Shown piece after piece: positions 15,833 to 27,300 of a stretch of DNA of 39,023 nucleotides. The position numbers were made by a program, and so were the translations under genes. The stretch lies in contig NZ_WWEM01000008.1 in the NCBI RefSeq assembly GCF_019308285.1, positions 1 through 39,023 on the forward strand. Reading direction: 5' to 3'. The notes below the pieces were generated by a model. The model saw only the letters and a list, made by a program, of their open reading frames with translations. It searched no databases and was not told where the DNA came from. This DNA is from Flavobacterium quisquiliarum (GTDB lineage Bacteria > Bacteroidota > Bacteroidia > Flavobacteriales > Flavobacteriaceae). Positions within the stretch are counted from its first letter, which is position 1; every line of letters starts with the position of its first letter.

Positions 15833-15863
15833 CAAATTTACGTTTTTTTCTTATTTAAAGAAA
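15833..15863 (-). promoter_or_regulatory. Candidate internal promoter before the long subunit III gene
   Basis: On the minus strand TTTC (15863-15860), a 19-base spacer, and the perfect -7 element TAAATTTG (15840-15833). It overlaps the end of the upstream subunit III gene. Predicted leader is under 20 bases. Confidence 0.4.
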
Positions 15864-16438
15864 TATAAAAATAAAAATAATAATACCCATAATAAATCCA
15901 AAAAGTGCCAATACATCGCACCTAGCTCTATCCCAAGAGTTTGAGTCGAATTGTATTTTTGTTTAAAATGATTATAAATTATAATTAAAAGTGAAATTAA
16001 TCCTCCTGCAACGTGCAATAAGTGCATTAGAGCGATAACATAAAGGAAAGTTGTAGTAATTGAGCTACCTTGTCCCGTCATATAATAACCGCTTTCGATG
16101 ATTTGTCCAAAACCTATAAATTGTAAAACAACAAATAGAACTCCTAAAACCAAAGTCCCTAAAAGAAACGCAGAAGCAGCACTTCTATTGTCTTTTTGAA
16201 TTGCTTTCTTTGCAAAATAAAAAGCAACACTGCAACCAATGATAACCGCTGTACTATAATAAAATGCTGCTGGAATTTGAAAATCTTTCAACCAATCAGC
16301 TCTAGACTTGCTTACCACAAATGCACTTGTTAATCCTGCGAACATCATGGTCATACTAACCATAGCAAAAAGCAATATCAGTTTAGCCGATTTTGACTTT
16401 CTTTCTTGTTCTTCGTTTATTTTCATTGTCATTTCCAT
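15851..16438 (-). CDS. Cytochrome c oxidase subunit III (short form)
   Basis: A 195-residue, five-helix subunit III protein. It opens with a charged stretch (MTMKINEEQERKSKSAK), then the helix FAMVSMTMMFAGLTSAFVV. The C-terminal YVIALMHLLHVAGGLISLLI and GAMYWHFLDLLWVLLFLFLY carry the conserved histidines and the YWHFLDLLW signature. It starts 2 bases after ctaB and precedes the longer subunit III. Two adjacent subunit III genes are common in Bacteroidota caa3 oxidase clusters (from memory). An alternative start is the second ATG four codons in (MKINEEQ). Confidence 0.92.
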   Translation of the reverse strand: MEMTMKINEEQERKSKSAKLILLFAMVSMTMMFAGLTSAFVVSKSRADWLKDFQIPAAFYYSTAVIIGCSVAFYFAKKAIQKDNRSAASAFLLGTLVLGVLFVVLQFIGFGQIIESGYYMTGQGSSITTTFLYVIALMHLLHVAGGLISLLIIIYNHFKQKYNSTQTLGIELGAMYWHFLDLLWVLLFLFLYFFK

Positions 16439-16440
16439 AA

Positions 16441-17388
16441 CTATCTTAAAAATTTATCTACTATAAATACAATCTGCAACAGCGAAATATAAGACACACT
16501 TACCAGCATTAAAGTTCTAGCTGCTTTTGCAGTTCTTAATTTATACAAACGGACTGCATAAAAAAGCATCCAGATTCCTAAAAGAAACACTAAAACCGCT
16601 GCTATTGGAGAAATGAATAATTGTCCTGTAAAACCTAAAACTGGAAGTAATGATGCTATTATAAGCCAAACTGTATACAAAATAATCTGCAATGCAGTTC
16701 CATTATCTTTCTTTCCTGTTGGAAGCATAAAGATCCCTGCTTTCTCGTAATCTTCATACAAAAACCATCCAATAGACCAGAAATGAGGAAACTGCCAGAA
16801 AAACTGAATTAAAAACAGAGTTCCTGCTTCTATACCAAATTCTCCTGTAGCCGCAACCCACCCTAACATAAACGGAATTGCTCCAGGAAAAGCCCCGACA
16901 AAAACAGATAACGAAGTAACTGTCTTTAATGGCGTATAAATACTGGTATAAAGAAATATCGAAATCGCAGCAAACATTGCCGACTTTGCATTGATTGTAT
17001 AAAGAAGTGCAATTCCTAAAATGGTCAAAAGACTTGCTACCAATAATGCCACTTTTGGAGACATACGCCCAGAAGGAACGGGACGGTTTTTGGTACGATC
17101 CATTAAAGAATCAATATCTTTCTCAATTACTTGATTGAAAGCATTTGAAGCTCCAACCATACAGTATCCTCCAATAGACAAAACCAGCAAAACACTCCAT
17201 TTAAAAGGATGATCTGAATCAACTCCTAATAAATATCCTGCAATAGATGAGAACAAAACACTGATGGCTAAACCAGCCTTAGTAATCTCTTTAAAATCTA
17301 GAAATATTGATTTGAGTGATAATGTATTTTTCGAAGCGTTCAATACTGTTGTTGTTTGTGTATTTTTTTGAGTGCTGCAAATGTACAA
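16441..17388 (-). CDS. ctaB: Protoheme IX farnesyltransferase (heme o synthase)
   Basis: A 315-residue UbiA-superfamily membrane enzyme. It farnesylates protoheme to heme o for the oxidase. The prenyl-diphosphate-binding motif is NAFNQVIEKDIDSLMDRTKN with Asp residues spaced DxxxD, then RPVPSGRMSP. The second conserved loop is YTPLKTVTSLSVFVGAFPGA, and FFWQFPHFWSIGWFLYEDY follows. It has nine or so helices. The start is uncertain: the ATG at 17388 gives the N-terminus MYICSTQKN, but its first codons contain a perfect -7 element (TACATTTG, 17385-17378), and a TTG at 17343 would give an N-terminus (NASKNTLSLKS) nearer the usual family length. It is the first visible gene of the subunit III/IV operon. 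Confidence 0.93.
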   Translation of the reverse strand: MYICSTQKNTQTTTVLNASKNTLSLKSIFLDFKEITKAGLAISVLFSSIAGYLLGVDSDHPFKWSVLLVLSIGGYCMVGASNAFNQVIEKDIDSLMDRTKNRPVPSGRMSPKVALLVASLLTILGIALLYTINAKSAMFAAISIFLYTSIYTPLKTVTSLSVFVGAFPGAIPFMLGWVAATGEFGIEAGTLFLIQFFWQFPHFWSIGWFLYEDYEKAGIFMLPTGKKDNGTALQIILYTVWLIIASLLPVLGFTGQLFISPIAAVLVFLLGIWMLFYAVRLYKLRTAKAARTLMLVSVSYISLLQIVFIVDKFLR

Positions 17389-17499
17389 ATTAGATTGTAG
17401 AATTTAGACCTATAAAAATAGATTTTTTTCAATAAAACCTTTACAAATTAAGAACTCGCCATACTTTAACACTATTATTTCGAAAAATCTTATTAAAAA

Positions 17500-19623
17500 C
17501 TAGTAATCAAAATACCAGTTAAAAATATCTGAACGCAATCCGATGCTAAACCACGTTGTACTTTGCTTAAAAGTTGTTGCTGTTTCCTGTGTTGGATCAA
17601 AATTGCGATAGATCAAACTACCAAATAATTTTAAATTCGTCATTGGATTAATCAAATAACCTCCTTGAACATCGGCAATAAAGACACTCGTTTTATTTCC
17701 CTGACCTACTTTTACGCCTGTATTATAAGGACGCTTATCATCGTAACTTTTATATATGTTACCTCCATAATTATACGAATCTTCAGCAGTATCAAAATCT
17801 AAACCTCTTGTTCCTATTGTGAATTTAGCGTCTCCAAACAAACGACCTTTATGGTAGCGTCCAATTAAAATTAACTCTTTAAAATTACCTCCCCATTGAT
17901 GCCCAACACTTTGATTGTTATGCCCGTAGTTTGTGATAGCTGCGCTATGCGAATATACGTAAGGACGAACATGATTAAATTCAACCTGTACCAATAAGTC
18001 TTTCACATCAAAAGCATTGAAATATTTTGCTCCTAATTGAAAACCAAATTTATTTTTCCAGCTTTGGTTTCCTGCCCCAACATCAGAGACAGAGAATTCA
18101 TCAATCAAAAATTGAGAATATAAATTGATACTATTATTCCATTTGTATTTACCAGTGATTCCTAAAAGTGCATTTCCACTTCTTGATGAAGAACCAAATT
18201 CTACAGCACGATAAAAAATAATAGGGTTCACAAAATTTATATCAAAACCTCTGTTGTTCGAATCGGTCCAAACTACAGACTCAAAGAAACCTAAGTTTAA
18301 TCTATTCGAAACATTCCAGCTCAAATAATGATTTGCCATAAACTTGGTAGCGTATGTTCTTTCTTCTGTTACTTCTGGACGAACATCTTTCATCCACATA
18401 TAGGTATTGGTATATTTTATTTTCCAGAAATTAGTATTGATTTTAAAATAAGGATACGGACTTGCTCCATCTCCTTCCAAAAGTGAACGGTAACCATCTC
18501 CAATAAAATTTCGGCCATAGCCTAACTGCAAATCAAAAATTTTACTTGGTGCAAAAGTAATATTGGCATCCGCCAAAGGGAAATCGTACGCATCAGTTTT
18601 AAATCTTTTCGCAATTCCAACTCCTGGAATGATTGCTGGATTTCCTCCCGACGGTTTAATCGATTCTGCATAATCATTAAAATAACCTGCAAACCTCCCC
18701 TGGCTTTCAAAAAATGTAGTAGTAAAATTGATTTGTTTTCCCAAACCTCCTCTAAAATTTAAGGCCCTCGTATTTACATAAGTATAAGAAGCATCACTAT
18801 CCGAAGCCTTTCCCAGCTGTAAATCCACAATTGGATTCAAAGAAAACCAATAATCTTCTCCTTGAATCTGAACCATATTTTCGTTCCACCATTTTCTTCC
18901 CAGCCAAGATGAAACATTCTTTTGCAAGGATTGATTAACCGCTTTTAAATTATAATACTTTGAAACCTCGGTGTATGTATAAGGTTTAGAAGCCGTGTGA
19001 TTGTTACTTCCAACCTGATTCATTGCTGCATCAAACTGTGCATAATAACTATGCGAAAAAGGAATATTCAAATGACTTTCGAATTCTGGATTATTGTATT
19101 TTTTATAGACAATACTATCCAGCTCTGTCATTGGTTTTTCGATTGGTTTTAAAATTTCGCCTGCTGCCAAAGCTTCTGCTGCAAGCTGTGTTGAACTCTT
19201 AAGCGGAATATCAATTGATATGGTATATTTTGAATAAGTTGCTTTTCCGTTATAAGTAGACGGTTTTATTTTTGGGAATTTCCCAAATACACGTTTTGAT
19301 TCTTCAGACAATTCTTCATTTACTGCCGAAACATAAATTACTTTAAATTCTCCTTCGGCATTTACCTCAAAAAGCACTTTTACTTGTCCTTTGTAATTAT
19401 TTTGTTTCAAATTTTCAGGAACTTGAAAATTAGCAAATACAAAATCCTGAACTTCTTTATAAAAACAATTTTCTAGTTTTTTGCCATCTAAATTTTCGCA
19501 GTTTGGAAAAACAGGAAACATTTCTGCTGCAAAACCAGGCTGAATTGAGTTATTACCATTTTGCTGTGCCGAAACAATGAAAAATGAAAAAATAAAAACA
19601 AGGGACAAAAAAAACTTATTCAC
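17500..19623 (-). CDS. remB: Gliding motility protein RemB (TonB-C-like domain plus Wzi-like outer-membrane barrel)
   Basis: A 707-residue protein with a signal peptide (MNKFFLSLVFIFSFFIVSAQ). Residues about 38-142 resemble a TonB C-terminal domain as found in Bacteroidota: FPNCENLDGKKLENCF, QVPENLKQNNYKGQVKVLFE, FGKFPKIKPSTYNGKA. The rest is rich in alternating hydrophobic and aromatic strands ending in F-D-Y, as in an outer-membrane barrel. GYGRNFIGDGYRSLLEGDGA recalls the Wzi-like capsule-assembly family. The neighbours (deoC, vanZ-like, gcvH, sprA) match the F. johnsoniae remB locus as I remember it, where RemB is a cell-surface gliding protein. It starts 19 bases after deoC, so the two are probably co-transcribed. 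No terminator hairpin is visible behind it. Confidence 0.85.
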   Translation of the reverse strand: MNKFFLSLVFIFSFFIVSAQQNGNNSIQPGFAAEMFPVFPNCENLDGKKLENCFYKEVQDFVFANFQVPENLKQNNYKGQVKVLFEVNAEGEFKVIYVSAVNEELSEESKRVFGKFPKIKPSTYNGKATYSKYTISIDIPLKSSTQLAAEALAAGEILKPIEKPMTELDSIVYKKYNNPEFESHLNIPFSHSYYAQFDAAMNQVGSNNHTASKPYTYTEVSKYYNLKAVNQSLQKNVSSWLGRKWWNENMVQIQGEDYWFSLNPIVDLQLGKASDSDASYTYVNTRALNFRGGLGKQINFTTTFFESQGRFAGYFNDYAESIKPSGGNPAIIPGVGIAKRFKTDAYDFPLADANITFAPSKIFDLQLGYGRNFIGDGYRSLLEGDGASPYPYFKINTNFWKIKYTNTYMWMKDVRPEVTEERTYATKFMANHYLSWNVSNRLNLGFFESVVWTDSNNRGFDINFVNPIIFYRAVEFGSSSRSGNALLGITGKYKWNNSINLYSQFLIDEFSVSDVGAGNQSWKNKFGFQLGAKYFNAFDVKDLLVQVEFNHVRPYVYSHSAAITNYGHNNQSVGHQWGGNFKELILIGRYHKGRLFGDAKFTIGTRGLDFDTAEDSYNYGGNIYKSYDDKRPYNTGVKVGQGNKTSVFIADVQGGYLINPMTNLKLFGSLIYRNFDPTQETATTFKQSTTWFSIGLRSDIFNWYFDY

Positions 19624-19642
19624 TTAAAATATTGGTATTTGT

Positions 19643-20386
19643 TTAATATTGATTTGGGGAAATTTCTCCATTAGCAATGGCTTTCGCTGCTGAAGTTCCA
19701 ATTCGTTTGACTCCTAAACGAATCATTTCTGATGCTTCTTCAAACGAACGAACACCTCCAGCTGCTTTTACTGGTAATGGTGAAGCATTTTCGAGCATTA
19801 TAATTATGGTTGGAATTGTCGCTCCATTAGGAAGATTGTCTTCCGTTTTATAAAAACCTGTAGAAGATTTTACAAAAACAGAACTAAAGTCTTCCTCATT
19901 AAAATGAGAAACGACAACGTTTTTGATTAAAGCAGACAATTGAATAATCTCTTTATCTGTTAAAGCTGCAACTTCTATAATCCATTTTACTGTTTTATTA
20001 TTGGCTAAACCTATCTGAGTTCCTATCAAGATTTCTTTTTTTACTAAATCTATTTCCCCATTTTTGAAAGCTTCGTAATCGCATACAAAATCTAGATCGT
20101 CGGCTCCATTTGCAATTGCTTCATTAGCTTCCTTAATTTTCGTTTCCAGACTTGACTTTCCTTCCGGAAAATCAATTACAGTTCCAACCAATAAAACCGA
20201 ATTGGCTTCTAAAATCATTTCTTTAGCTAAAGAAACGTATTCTGGACGAATCATGATTAACTTAAATCCCTCTTGAATAGCTTCGGCAATTGTATTTTTT
20301 ACCACAATAGTATTTTCTACTTCCGAAAGACCAGCTTGCGAGGCAGTTTTTAAATAAGTGGAATCTAAATATTGCTTTACATTCAT
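19643..20386 (-). CDS. deoC: Deoxyribose-phosphate aldolase
   Basis: A 247-residue class I aldolase that splits 2-deoxyribose 5-phosphate into glyceraldehyde 3-phosphate and acetaldehyde in deoxynucleoside breakdown. The Schiff-base lysine is Lys173 in VFVKSSTGF, the second active-site lysine is Lys207 in VKAAGGVR, and an acidic residue lies in ADDLDFVCDY (about 95-104). IDFPEGKSS (71-79) is a family motif. The start is the ATG at 20386 (MNVKQYLDSTYLKT). A longer frame from a TTG at 20416 would overlap the perfect -7 element at 20414-20421 and is unlikely. It is separated from the vanZ-like gene by a strong terminator and is probably read with remB. Confidence 0.95.
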   Translation of the reverse strand: MNVKQYLDSTYLKTASQAGLSEVENTIVVKNTIAEAIQEGFKLIMIRPEYVSLAKEMILEANSVLLVGTVIDFPEGKSSLETKIKEANEAIANGADDLDFVCDYEAFKNGEIDLVKKEILIGTQIGLANNKTVKWIIEVAALTDKEIIQLSALIKNVVVSHFNEEDFSSVFVKSSTGFYKTEDNLPNGATIPTIIIMLENASPLPVKAAGGVRSFEEASEMIRLGVKRIGTSAAKAIANGEISPNQY

Positions 20387-20413
20387 AAGGATTAAAGTTG
20401 CAGAAAACCAGCA

Positions 20414-20421
20414 CAAAAGTA
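20414..20421 (-). promoter_or_regulatory. Candidate promoter -7 element of deoC-remB
   Basis: TACTTTTG on the minus strand is a perfect TAnnTTTG, 28 bases before the deoC ATG. It lies downstream of the terminator at 20472, as expected for a new transcription unit. The -33 region is T-rich without a clear TTG. Confidence 0.45.
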
Positions 20422-20471
20422 CATTTTATATTGATAAAAAACAGTCTTTTAAAACTTTGATTTTCTTGTAG

Positions 20472-20496
20472 AAAAAAACCCACCGAAGTGGGTTTT
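20472..20496 (-). terminator. Terminator of the gcvH-vanZ-like unit
   Basis: On the minus strand AAAACCCAC pairs with GTGGGTTTT around a TTCG tetraloop, and the T tract continues for seven T. It lies 7 bases after the vanZ-like stop and before deoC. Confidence 0.9.
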
Positions 20497-20502
20497 AGTA
20501 TT

Positions 20503-20886
20503 TTATATCTTATCGATCTGCTTTTTGAAAGCGATAGCAGAAAAAACTGCCATGAACGCCCCAAGTGCATTGGCCAAAACATCTGAAATATCTGCAGCCC
20601 TTGTAACTGTAAGAGCATTTTGCAGAATCTCGATTGTAATTCCAAAAAAAACAGAGAATATAAACGAAATCAAATACGCTTTATAATCATCTGCTTCTTT
20701 TCCTTTTAATTCCTTTTTAAAAAACAAAATCCACGAAATTGTAAACCCAAAATGGAAACAGAAATGTACAATTTTATCCAAACTTGGAAAATTAACTACC
20801 GGTAAATTACCTGAATCTGTCAGACACAAATACGCAATAATTCCAGAGCAGATAATTGCCCAAATTAATAAGAGCTGTTTAGGCAC
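20503..20886 (-). CDS. VanZ-like family membrane protein
   Basis: A 127-residue protein with four predicted helices. It shows the VanZ pattern [20 protein letters not shown] (about 36-55), [20 protein letters not shown] (about 82-101) and [14 protein letters not shown]. VanZ-like proteins are membrane proteins of poorly known function; the name comes from a teicoplanin-resistance gene and does not imply resistance here. Its start overlaps the gcvH end by 8 bases, so translation is coupled. A terminator follows directly. Confidence 0.9.
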   Translation of the reverse strand: MPKQLLLIWAIICSGIIAYLCLTDSGNLPVVNFPSLDKIVHFCFHFGFTISWILFFKKELKGKEADDYKAYLISFIFSVFFGITIEILQNALTVTRAADISDVLANALGAFMAVFSAIAFKKQIDKI

Positions 20887-21259
20887 CGATTAAATTTTTA
20901 TAATCTTCATCAGATAATAAAGAATCAATTTCTGAAGAATCTGCAATCTTTACTTTAATCATCCATCCAGCTCCATAAGGATCTGTATTTACAGTTTCTG
21001 GAGCACTCTCTAAATCTTCATTAAAAGCAATGATTTCACCTGTTAATGGTAAAAATAAATCTGAAACTGTTTTTACAGCCTCAACAGTTCCAAAAACCTC
21101 ATCTTTTGAAAGTGTTTGATCTAAAGTTTCTACCTCAACATACACGATATCTCCTAACTCTTTTTGTGCAAAATGAGTAATTCCTACAGTCGCAACATCT
21201 CCTTCGATGCTAACCCATTCGTGATCCTTTGTGTACTTTAAATTTGCTGGTATGCTCAT
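20879..21259 (-). CDS. gcvH: Glycine cleavage system H protein
   Basis: A 126-residue lipoyl carrier that shuttles the aminomethyl group between P, T and L proteins. The lipoylated lysine is Lys63 in [20 protein letters not shown]. The opening [20 protein letters not shown] and the C-terminal [20 protein letters not shown] are classic. The gene lies 85 bases after sprA and overlaps the vanZ-like gene. A perfect -7 element at 21300-21307 suggests that it can be read independently of sprA. Other gcv genes are not in the window. Confidence 0.96.
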   Translation of the reverse strand: MSIPANLKYTKDHEWVSIEGDVATVGITHFAQKELGDIVYVEVETLDQTLSKDEVFGTVEAVKTVSDLFLPLTGEIIAFNEDLESAPETVNTDPYGAGWMIKVKIADSSEIDSLLSDEDYKNLIGA

Positions 21260-21299
21260 AATAGTATGTTTGAAAATTGATAATTTAAAATTTAAGCCA

Positions 21300-21307
21300 C
21301 AAATGTA
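21300..21307 (-). promoter_or_regulatory. Candidate promoter -7 element of gcvH
   Basis: TACATTTG on the minus strand is a perfect TAnnTTTG in the sprA-gcvH gap, 41 bases before the gcvH ATG. The -33 region has no clear TTG. Confidence 0.4.
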
Positions 21308-21344
21308 ATAATCTTCTAATGAAATCTAGTTTAGAAACCTAAAA

Positions 21345-24300
21345 TTAATTTCCAAAATTATAACGAAGTGTGAAACCTGATCTGATGTTCGTTAAAGGGA
21401 ATGATGTTGAAATCACAGCTTTCGAGAACGAATGATCGTAATAGAATATCGCGGTTAAGTTTTTACTGAAAGAATAATCAGCAGTTAACTTTAAAGTCCA
21501 GATATTCTGTCCTGCCGCCAGCTGGTTATTATCATAATCCAAATACCTTACTAACGTTTCATTATTTCTAAATGAAAAATCAGCTTTCAGGTTAATATCA
21601 CTCTTAATAATTCCTGTTGGATTATCAGCCAGTCTTGAAGAGAAAATAACATCTTTAAAACGATATCCTAATCCTACCACATATTCTACTCCTTTTACTT
21701 CTGTCAATAAATTATTGTCAAAACTCATAGACAAAGCACGGTCTCTTTTAACCTCTGTCAATAATCGTAATGAATTTTTCAACTCAAAATCAACCCTTAT
21801 AAGCGGACTAAACTGCTCTACCAAATTGATATTCGACATAATGGTTTTATTATAGAAGTTTGAATTAACATCCTGTCCATTCGGATTTTCCAAATAATCA
21901 AAGTTAGATCTAAACTGACTTATGGTATAAGAAGCCCTGTAAGCATGCTGTAAAGAGAAACGTTTAAAATTATCTTTAAAATACTTATAACGCATTAAAC
22001 CATTATATTTCACAGTCCAGTTTGGTATTGGGAAACTTCTAAAAATTCCAGTAGAAGACTTCGATGCATCAGCTCCGGTATAAGCTGCCAAAAACGATGG
22101 AAGTAAAACGGCCTGATTGCTTTTACTGAAACCAATAGGATAACCATCATTCGACTGGATTATTTTTCTTTGAGCATTATTCGGATTCGCAAGATCATCT
22201 GATGGCGCACTCGGATCTTCGGCAGGAAGCGAAGACGCATCATATCTTGGAATAGGCCCTGCGCCATAATGATCTTCAGCCAAACGATTGGCAATGATTA
22301 AACGATTATTTCTAAAATCGTCAAATGCAGCAGATTGTGTTTCGTTGCTGGTAGAAAAAGCTGTTTTTATTAATACAGTCGAAATAGAGAACATTCCATA
22401 AGTATATGGAGAAAGTGGCTTATAAAACAATTTACCAATAGAATCTCTAACAGTATATTGCTCTGACGAATTCTCAGAATACGAACGATCCATTGACAAA
22501 TCAACTTTTAGATCAGGAAACAAATCTACGTTTGCTGTAATCTTTAAAAGTTTATTGCTTACTTGTGTAAAGTTCTGATTAAAGTTCTGATAACTCGTCA
22601 GCCATCCGTTTTTAGCCGCTTCGTAACGTACATCATCTTGACTTCCAAAGACAAATCCTAAAGATGGTTTTGCTGTACCAAAGAAACCAACACCTGGAAT
22701 ATAACCCGGCAAAACCGTTCCACTATTTTTTGTATAGTTAATCTGAATATTTTTAACACTAGTCAACACGCCAATCAATCCATCATAAAAAGGACTGCTG
22801 CTAGAAGCCTGCTTAGGCGTATTTACAATTTTTTCTCCTGGTTTTGGCGGTGCTGCCGGCTTAGCTTTTGCTGTAGGTTTTCCTCCTGGAGTCAAACCTA
22901 AATATTTATACAGCAAATTCATGTTTAATGTTGTCGATAAAGTATTTGAATTGGCATTTTGTATTGTGTTCCCTAAATCCCAAGTTTGATCATTTTCAAC
23001 ATAGGTAGACATAGCTGTTGATGATCGCTGCCAATTGTAATCGGCAGTATAGGAATACTGTGCCTTTACAAAACTAAAAATCGGAATTTTATTGATTGGA
23101 ATATCATAATCTAATTTTAATTGTTGTAAATGCTGATTTGGTATACCAATATCAAAATAATCATCCCAAATATTAAAATCTGGTTTTGGTGTATTATCAT
23201 CATTCAAGAAGTTTCTAACAATATTATTAGAAGCAGCGGTATAATTTAATTTCAGTGATTTAGTTAAGTTAAATCCAAATCCGTATTGATAATTAAATGC
23301 AAAATTTCTTCTATAAAGCGGATCAAGACCAATGCTCCCTTCTTCTAACTCTACTTGTCTATACTGCTGACGATTGCTTTGCCTGATGATATTTGTATTA
23401 AAAGAAATATTAGAAGGCAGGTAATTAAAATTAAAATCACTCAGCATTTTCCAATAATCACTTTTTTTCATGAATTTGTTTTGCTTAAACGGCACTATTT
23501 CTTTTGGTTGAAAAGTGTACGCGTAATTTACAGCCGTACTAGACTGCTCATCCTCATAATCCTCAACTTCGTAATCATGTCTTTCAACTTGATTATAGGA
23601 TTGAGAAAATGTAAAGTTTTCCACATCATAAACATGAGGTTTCTGCTCTGGTGCTCTATCTTTTCTTACTCCAATAAAGTTAATGCTCTTACGTTTGGTA
23701 TAATCTACTGCACGAGTTCTAATATTATCTTTTTCTGCAGCATCTGTAGTTTCAGCAATTAATTGTTTCAGTTTGATATCTTGATTAAAAGGATCATATT
23801 CTGGCGTTATAACTTCTTCTCCAATTGCATAATTAAACGGAAGGTTAATACCCCATTTTTGAGGCAATAATTTCCCAAAGTTTATATTGGTTACAATGTT
23901 ATACTGCTGAATATCTTCACGATCTCTTTCGTTCGCACCTTGTTCTAAAGATCCAAAACCAATTGTGCTTTTCTTACCAGATGCAGACAATGTCATCAAA
24001 TCGGCCATATTGGTATCTACATTTAATAGAGCTGCCATACCGCCTTTATTTTCCAAATCAGACATACGAAGTTCATTGAACCAAACTTCTCCTTTCAAAT
24101 CTTTGTGGTCTGCCTGGCTTTTTACTCCGACCATTAAATTTCGAACTAAACCAAAATTCGGATTACCTTTAATACCTAATTTTAATTTGGAATCTTTATC
24201 TCCTCCTTCAACATCGGGATCATTATCAGGATAATAAATACCATTAATATCTCTTTTAGGAGAATTAATATCGATATTCATTCCTAATACTTTCATTCTT

Positions 24301-27300
24301 GTCAGCAATGACATCGCTAAATCAATATTATTTTGATCCATCCAAACTAAATCTGGACTTACAGCAGCAGAGCCACCTGGTTTAGTTACTTTTAAAGGAA
24401 TCTCAATCTGGTAGAAATTTTGAGTAAGGTCATTTCCAAAACGAATAAATCCAATCATTTCATCATCTTCTAACGGAACTTCTCCTTTTATAGATTCTGC
24501 GTGTAAAAACATTTTAAGTTTTTTATACTGTCGCATATCAACACTAACACTTTTAAACGCTCCTTTTGCATTTTGATATTGCAAACCAGACCCGCTAACT
24601 CTCATCGCCAATGACTGTTCGTTTTGATTAATGATTGTATTATTATTATACAATTGTTCTCGTTGAACTCCTGGTGGAATTACGTAATTTACAGGCTCTT
24701 TTGTTCCGTTCTCCTGAATATTTACTGCCGCTACATCAAATTCAACTCCATCACCCGCTGGATTAGGATAATTTGCATCCAATACACCAGTATATTTTCG
24801 CCATTCTCCTCTAACCAAATCTAAAGATCCAAAACGAACTGTCATCTGATCATTAAATCCTGTCATAAACATTCTCATAAAACGAATTGATCTAAAATCG
24901 GTAATATTCCCAATTGTTTTTTGCGGTTGAGAAACTGGAATTTTAAACTGAATCCATCTTGCATTGGTTGTACCCCCGTTTGGAAGATCAACAGTAGTTG
25001 GCCTAACATCTGTTACATACTTATCGCCAACATCCATTCCTGGCTTTATATCAATACTATATTCATAATACGCATTGATGGTACTCATGGTATTGTCTCT
25101 ATTGATATCTTCGACATCAGGAAGTGTTGTAGAACCTCGATTTGGATCATCTACACTTACTGCAGAGTTACCTTCAGTTCCATTATAGTTTTTATAACGT
25201 TGTAAAACACCTCCATCTGTATTTAAATAATAGGTATAATCATCTGCTGCTGGATCTCTATCCCCTGCATAATTTGTATAAACTTCACCTTCTCTTGAAC
25301 TTGGAAGGCCATCTAAACCGACATCTTGATTTTTACGATTATCCGCATTGGTATCAAAGGCATAGATTAATGACTGAGAGGCTGGAACATCTCCCCAAAT
25401 TGGTCGTGGATTTACCATAACCTGACCTGGACCTAATCCGTTTTCATATTGTTTTCTTCCATCTTTAAGAACGTCTTCAGAAACTTCTCCTAAATTGAAA
25501 TAGATTTTTCCGCTGTTTCCTGGCTCTGCCTGTCCATTTCCAACATAAGGATCCAAAACCCAAAACTGAATATACTCAACATTACCCTGTTCAAAATTTG
25601 TTGAGTTTAAAGCACGCATAATCCCTCCAAAATTCCCTGCAGGATTAGTTGTTCCAAAATCAGGATTATTATTATATGGACCTCTTTCAGATGGATAGTA
25701 AGTTAAATCCAGTGTATTAATAACCTGAATCTGACCTTGTGCAATATCTGTATTTGGATAGAGTTCTCGGCTGTAAACTCTTCTCGTGGAGTTTAAGGAA
25801 AGATCATCATTGGATATCCCTGATGGTTTAGAGGCATAAAAAACAGGGTCAATAGTATACCATGAAAGTTTTGCTCGTTTATAACCATATCTTAAATCGG
25901 TATAATGAGCATTGAACGTCTGATCTCCGTCTTCATTAATAAATGGAACAGATGACAAACTCCAAGCATAAGCAGACCTCATATCGATTGTAGTTTGGGT
26001 TCCTTCAAAGTCATCAATATAAATGGTTGCTTCTCCTTCAAAATCACTTGCTTTTGGAGCATCTGGTTTTAAGAAGGCAACTTCTCCACGAATCGAAAGA
26101 TTAGAAGGAACATCTGTATCAACATTTGGCAGTTTATTTGCTAATCTGGTTAAAAAAGGAACTTCAGTTGAATAATTTCCGTTAAAACCAAAAATAGTGT
26201 TATTAACTGATTCCTGCCCGTAGCTTGATTTTTGAGTAAAAGGACGTTCCGTCATCTTTAAAAGAGTCCCGCCAATAACAAATTTATCTGAAAATTTATG
26301 TTCTACATTTACTCCCATAAATCTTCTGGTCTGCTGTCCAAAAATAGAATTGTTTTCCAGCGAAACTTCAATAGGAGTATTTGACGCTTGAAGCGAAGGA
26401 TCTAAAATCTGCACTCTTCCTAATTGGTAATCGACACTATAATCGATTCCCTCAACCAAACGCCTTCCCGCTGCAGTTACTACAACTGATCCCTGAGGAA
26501 CATTAAATGCTCCAATTGGAATACCATTACTTCCTGAAGATTTGTATTTTCCTCGTAATAAAAATTTATTTTTCTCACCCTCTTGTAAAGATGCAGCCTG
26601 AGTATTTCTATACATATTCTGGAATACATATTTTCTCTGGTTATCATTATACGTCGACGGATCACTATAGTTTCCACCTCCTAATTTTCTAAACAAAAGT
26701 TCCCCAAAAGGTTCTTTTGTGGTAAAAATAATTCGGGCGTTTTGCACATCAACTGTTACTCCTGGAACATAATCAAAGAAACCATCTCCTCCTGTTTGCG
26801 GATCATTATTATAATTCAAACGATCCAAATTAAAAACATTCAATAAAGGAGTTTTTTCTACCATATCTTCCGGTGATGGATTTGTCGGGAATGTTGTCCC
26901 TGTTACCGGAGTAATATAATTTATAGGTGATGGATCTGTGTAAAGGATATTAAGCCTGAAATCTTCTTGTTTGATTTGATATGCCTGCGGAATTTGATAA
27001 ACGTTTTTCATCATCAAGTTCCAAACTGGATTTTTAACGTTTGTCAAACTACTTTTCAGCATTTTCAAAACCAAGCTCTGTGATACAATAGCTTGGTTGC
27101 CATTGTTGCTTCCTGTAACTACAGTTGCATCTACACCATCACTACCAAATTCTCCAACCTGATACACTTTTCCTCCCACTGTATACTCAAATGCTACAGC
27201 CAAAATTTCATCGTTGGCCAAACGCTGCTGTAATGAGATATATCCTAACTGCGGGTTAAAAGTATATTCTTGCGTGGTTAATTTACGGGCGTTTTCTAAA

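Noticed and set aside
20262..20645. Minus-strand frame of 127 codons spanning the deoC/vanZ-like gap
   Set aside because: It crosses a strong terminator and overlaps two well-identified genes in another frame.
23355..23762. Plus-strand frame of 135 codons inside sprA
   Set aside because: Antisense to an intact T9SS translocon gene; its composition (Ile, Phe, Arg-rich) is typical of a shadow frame.
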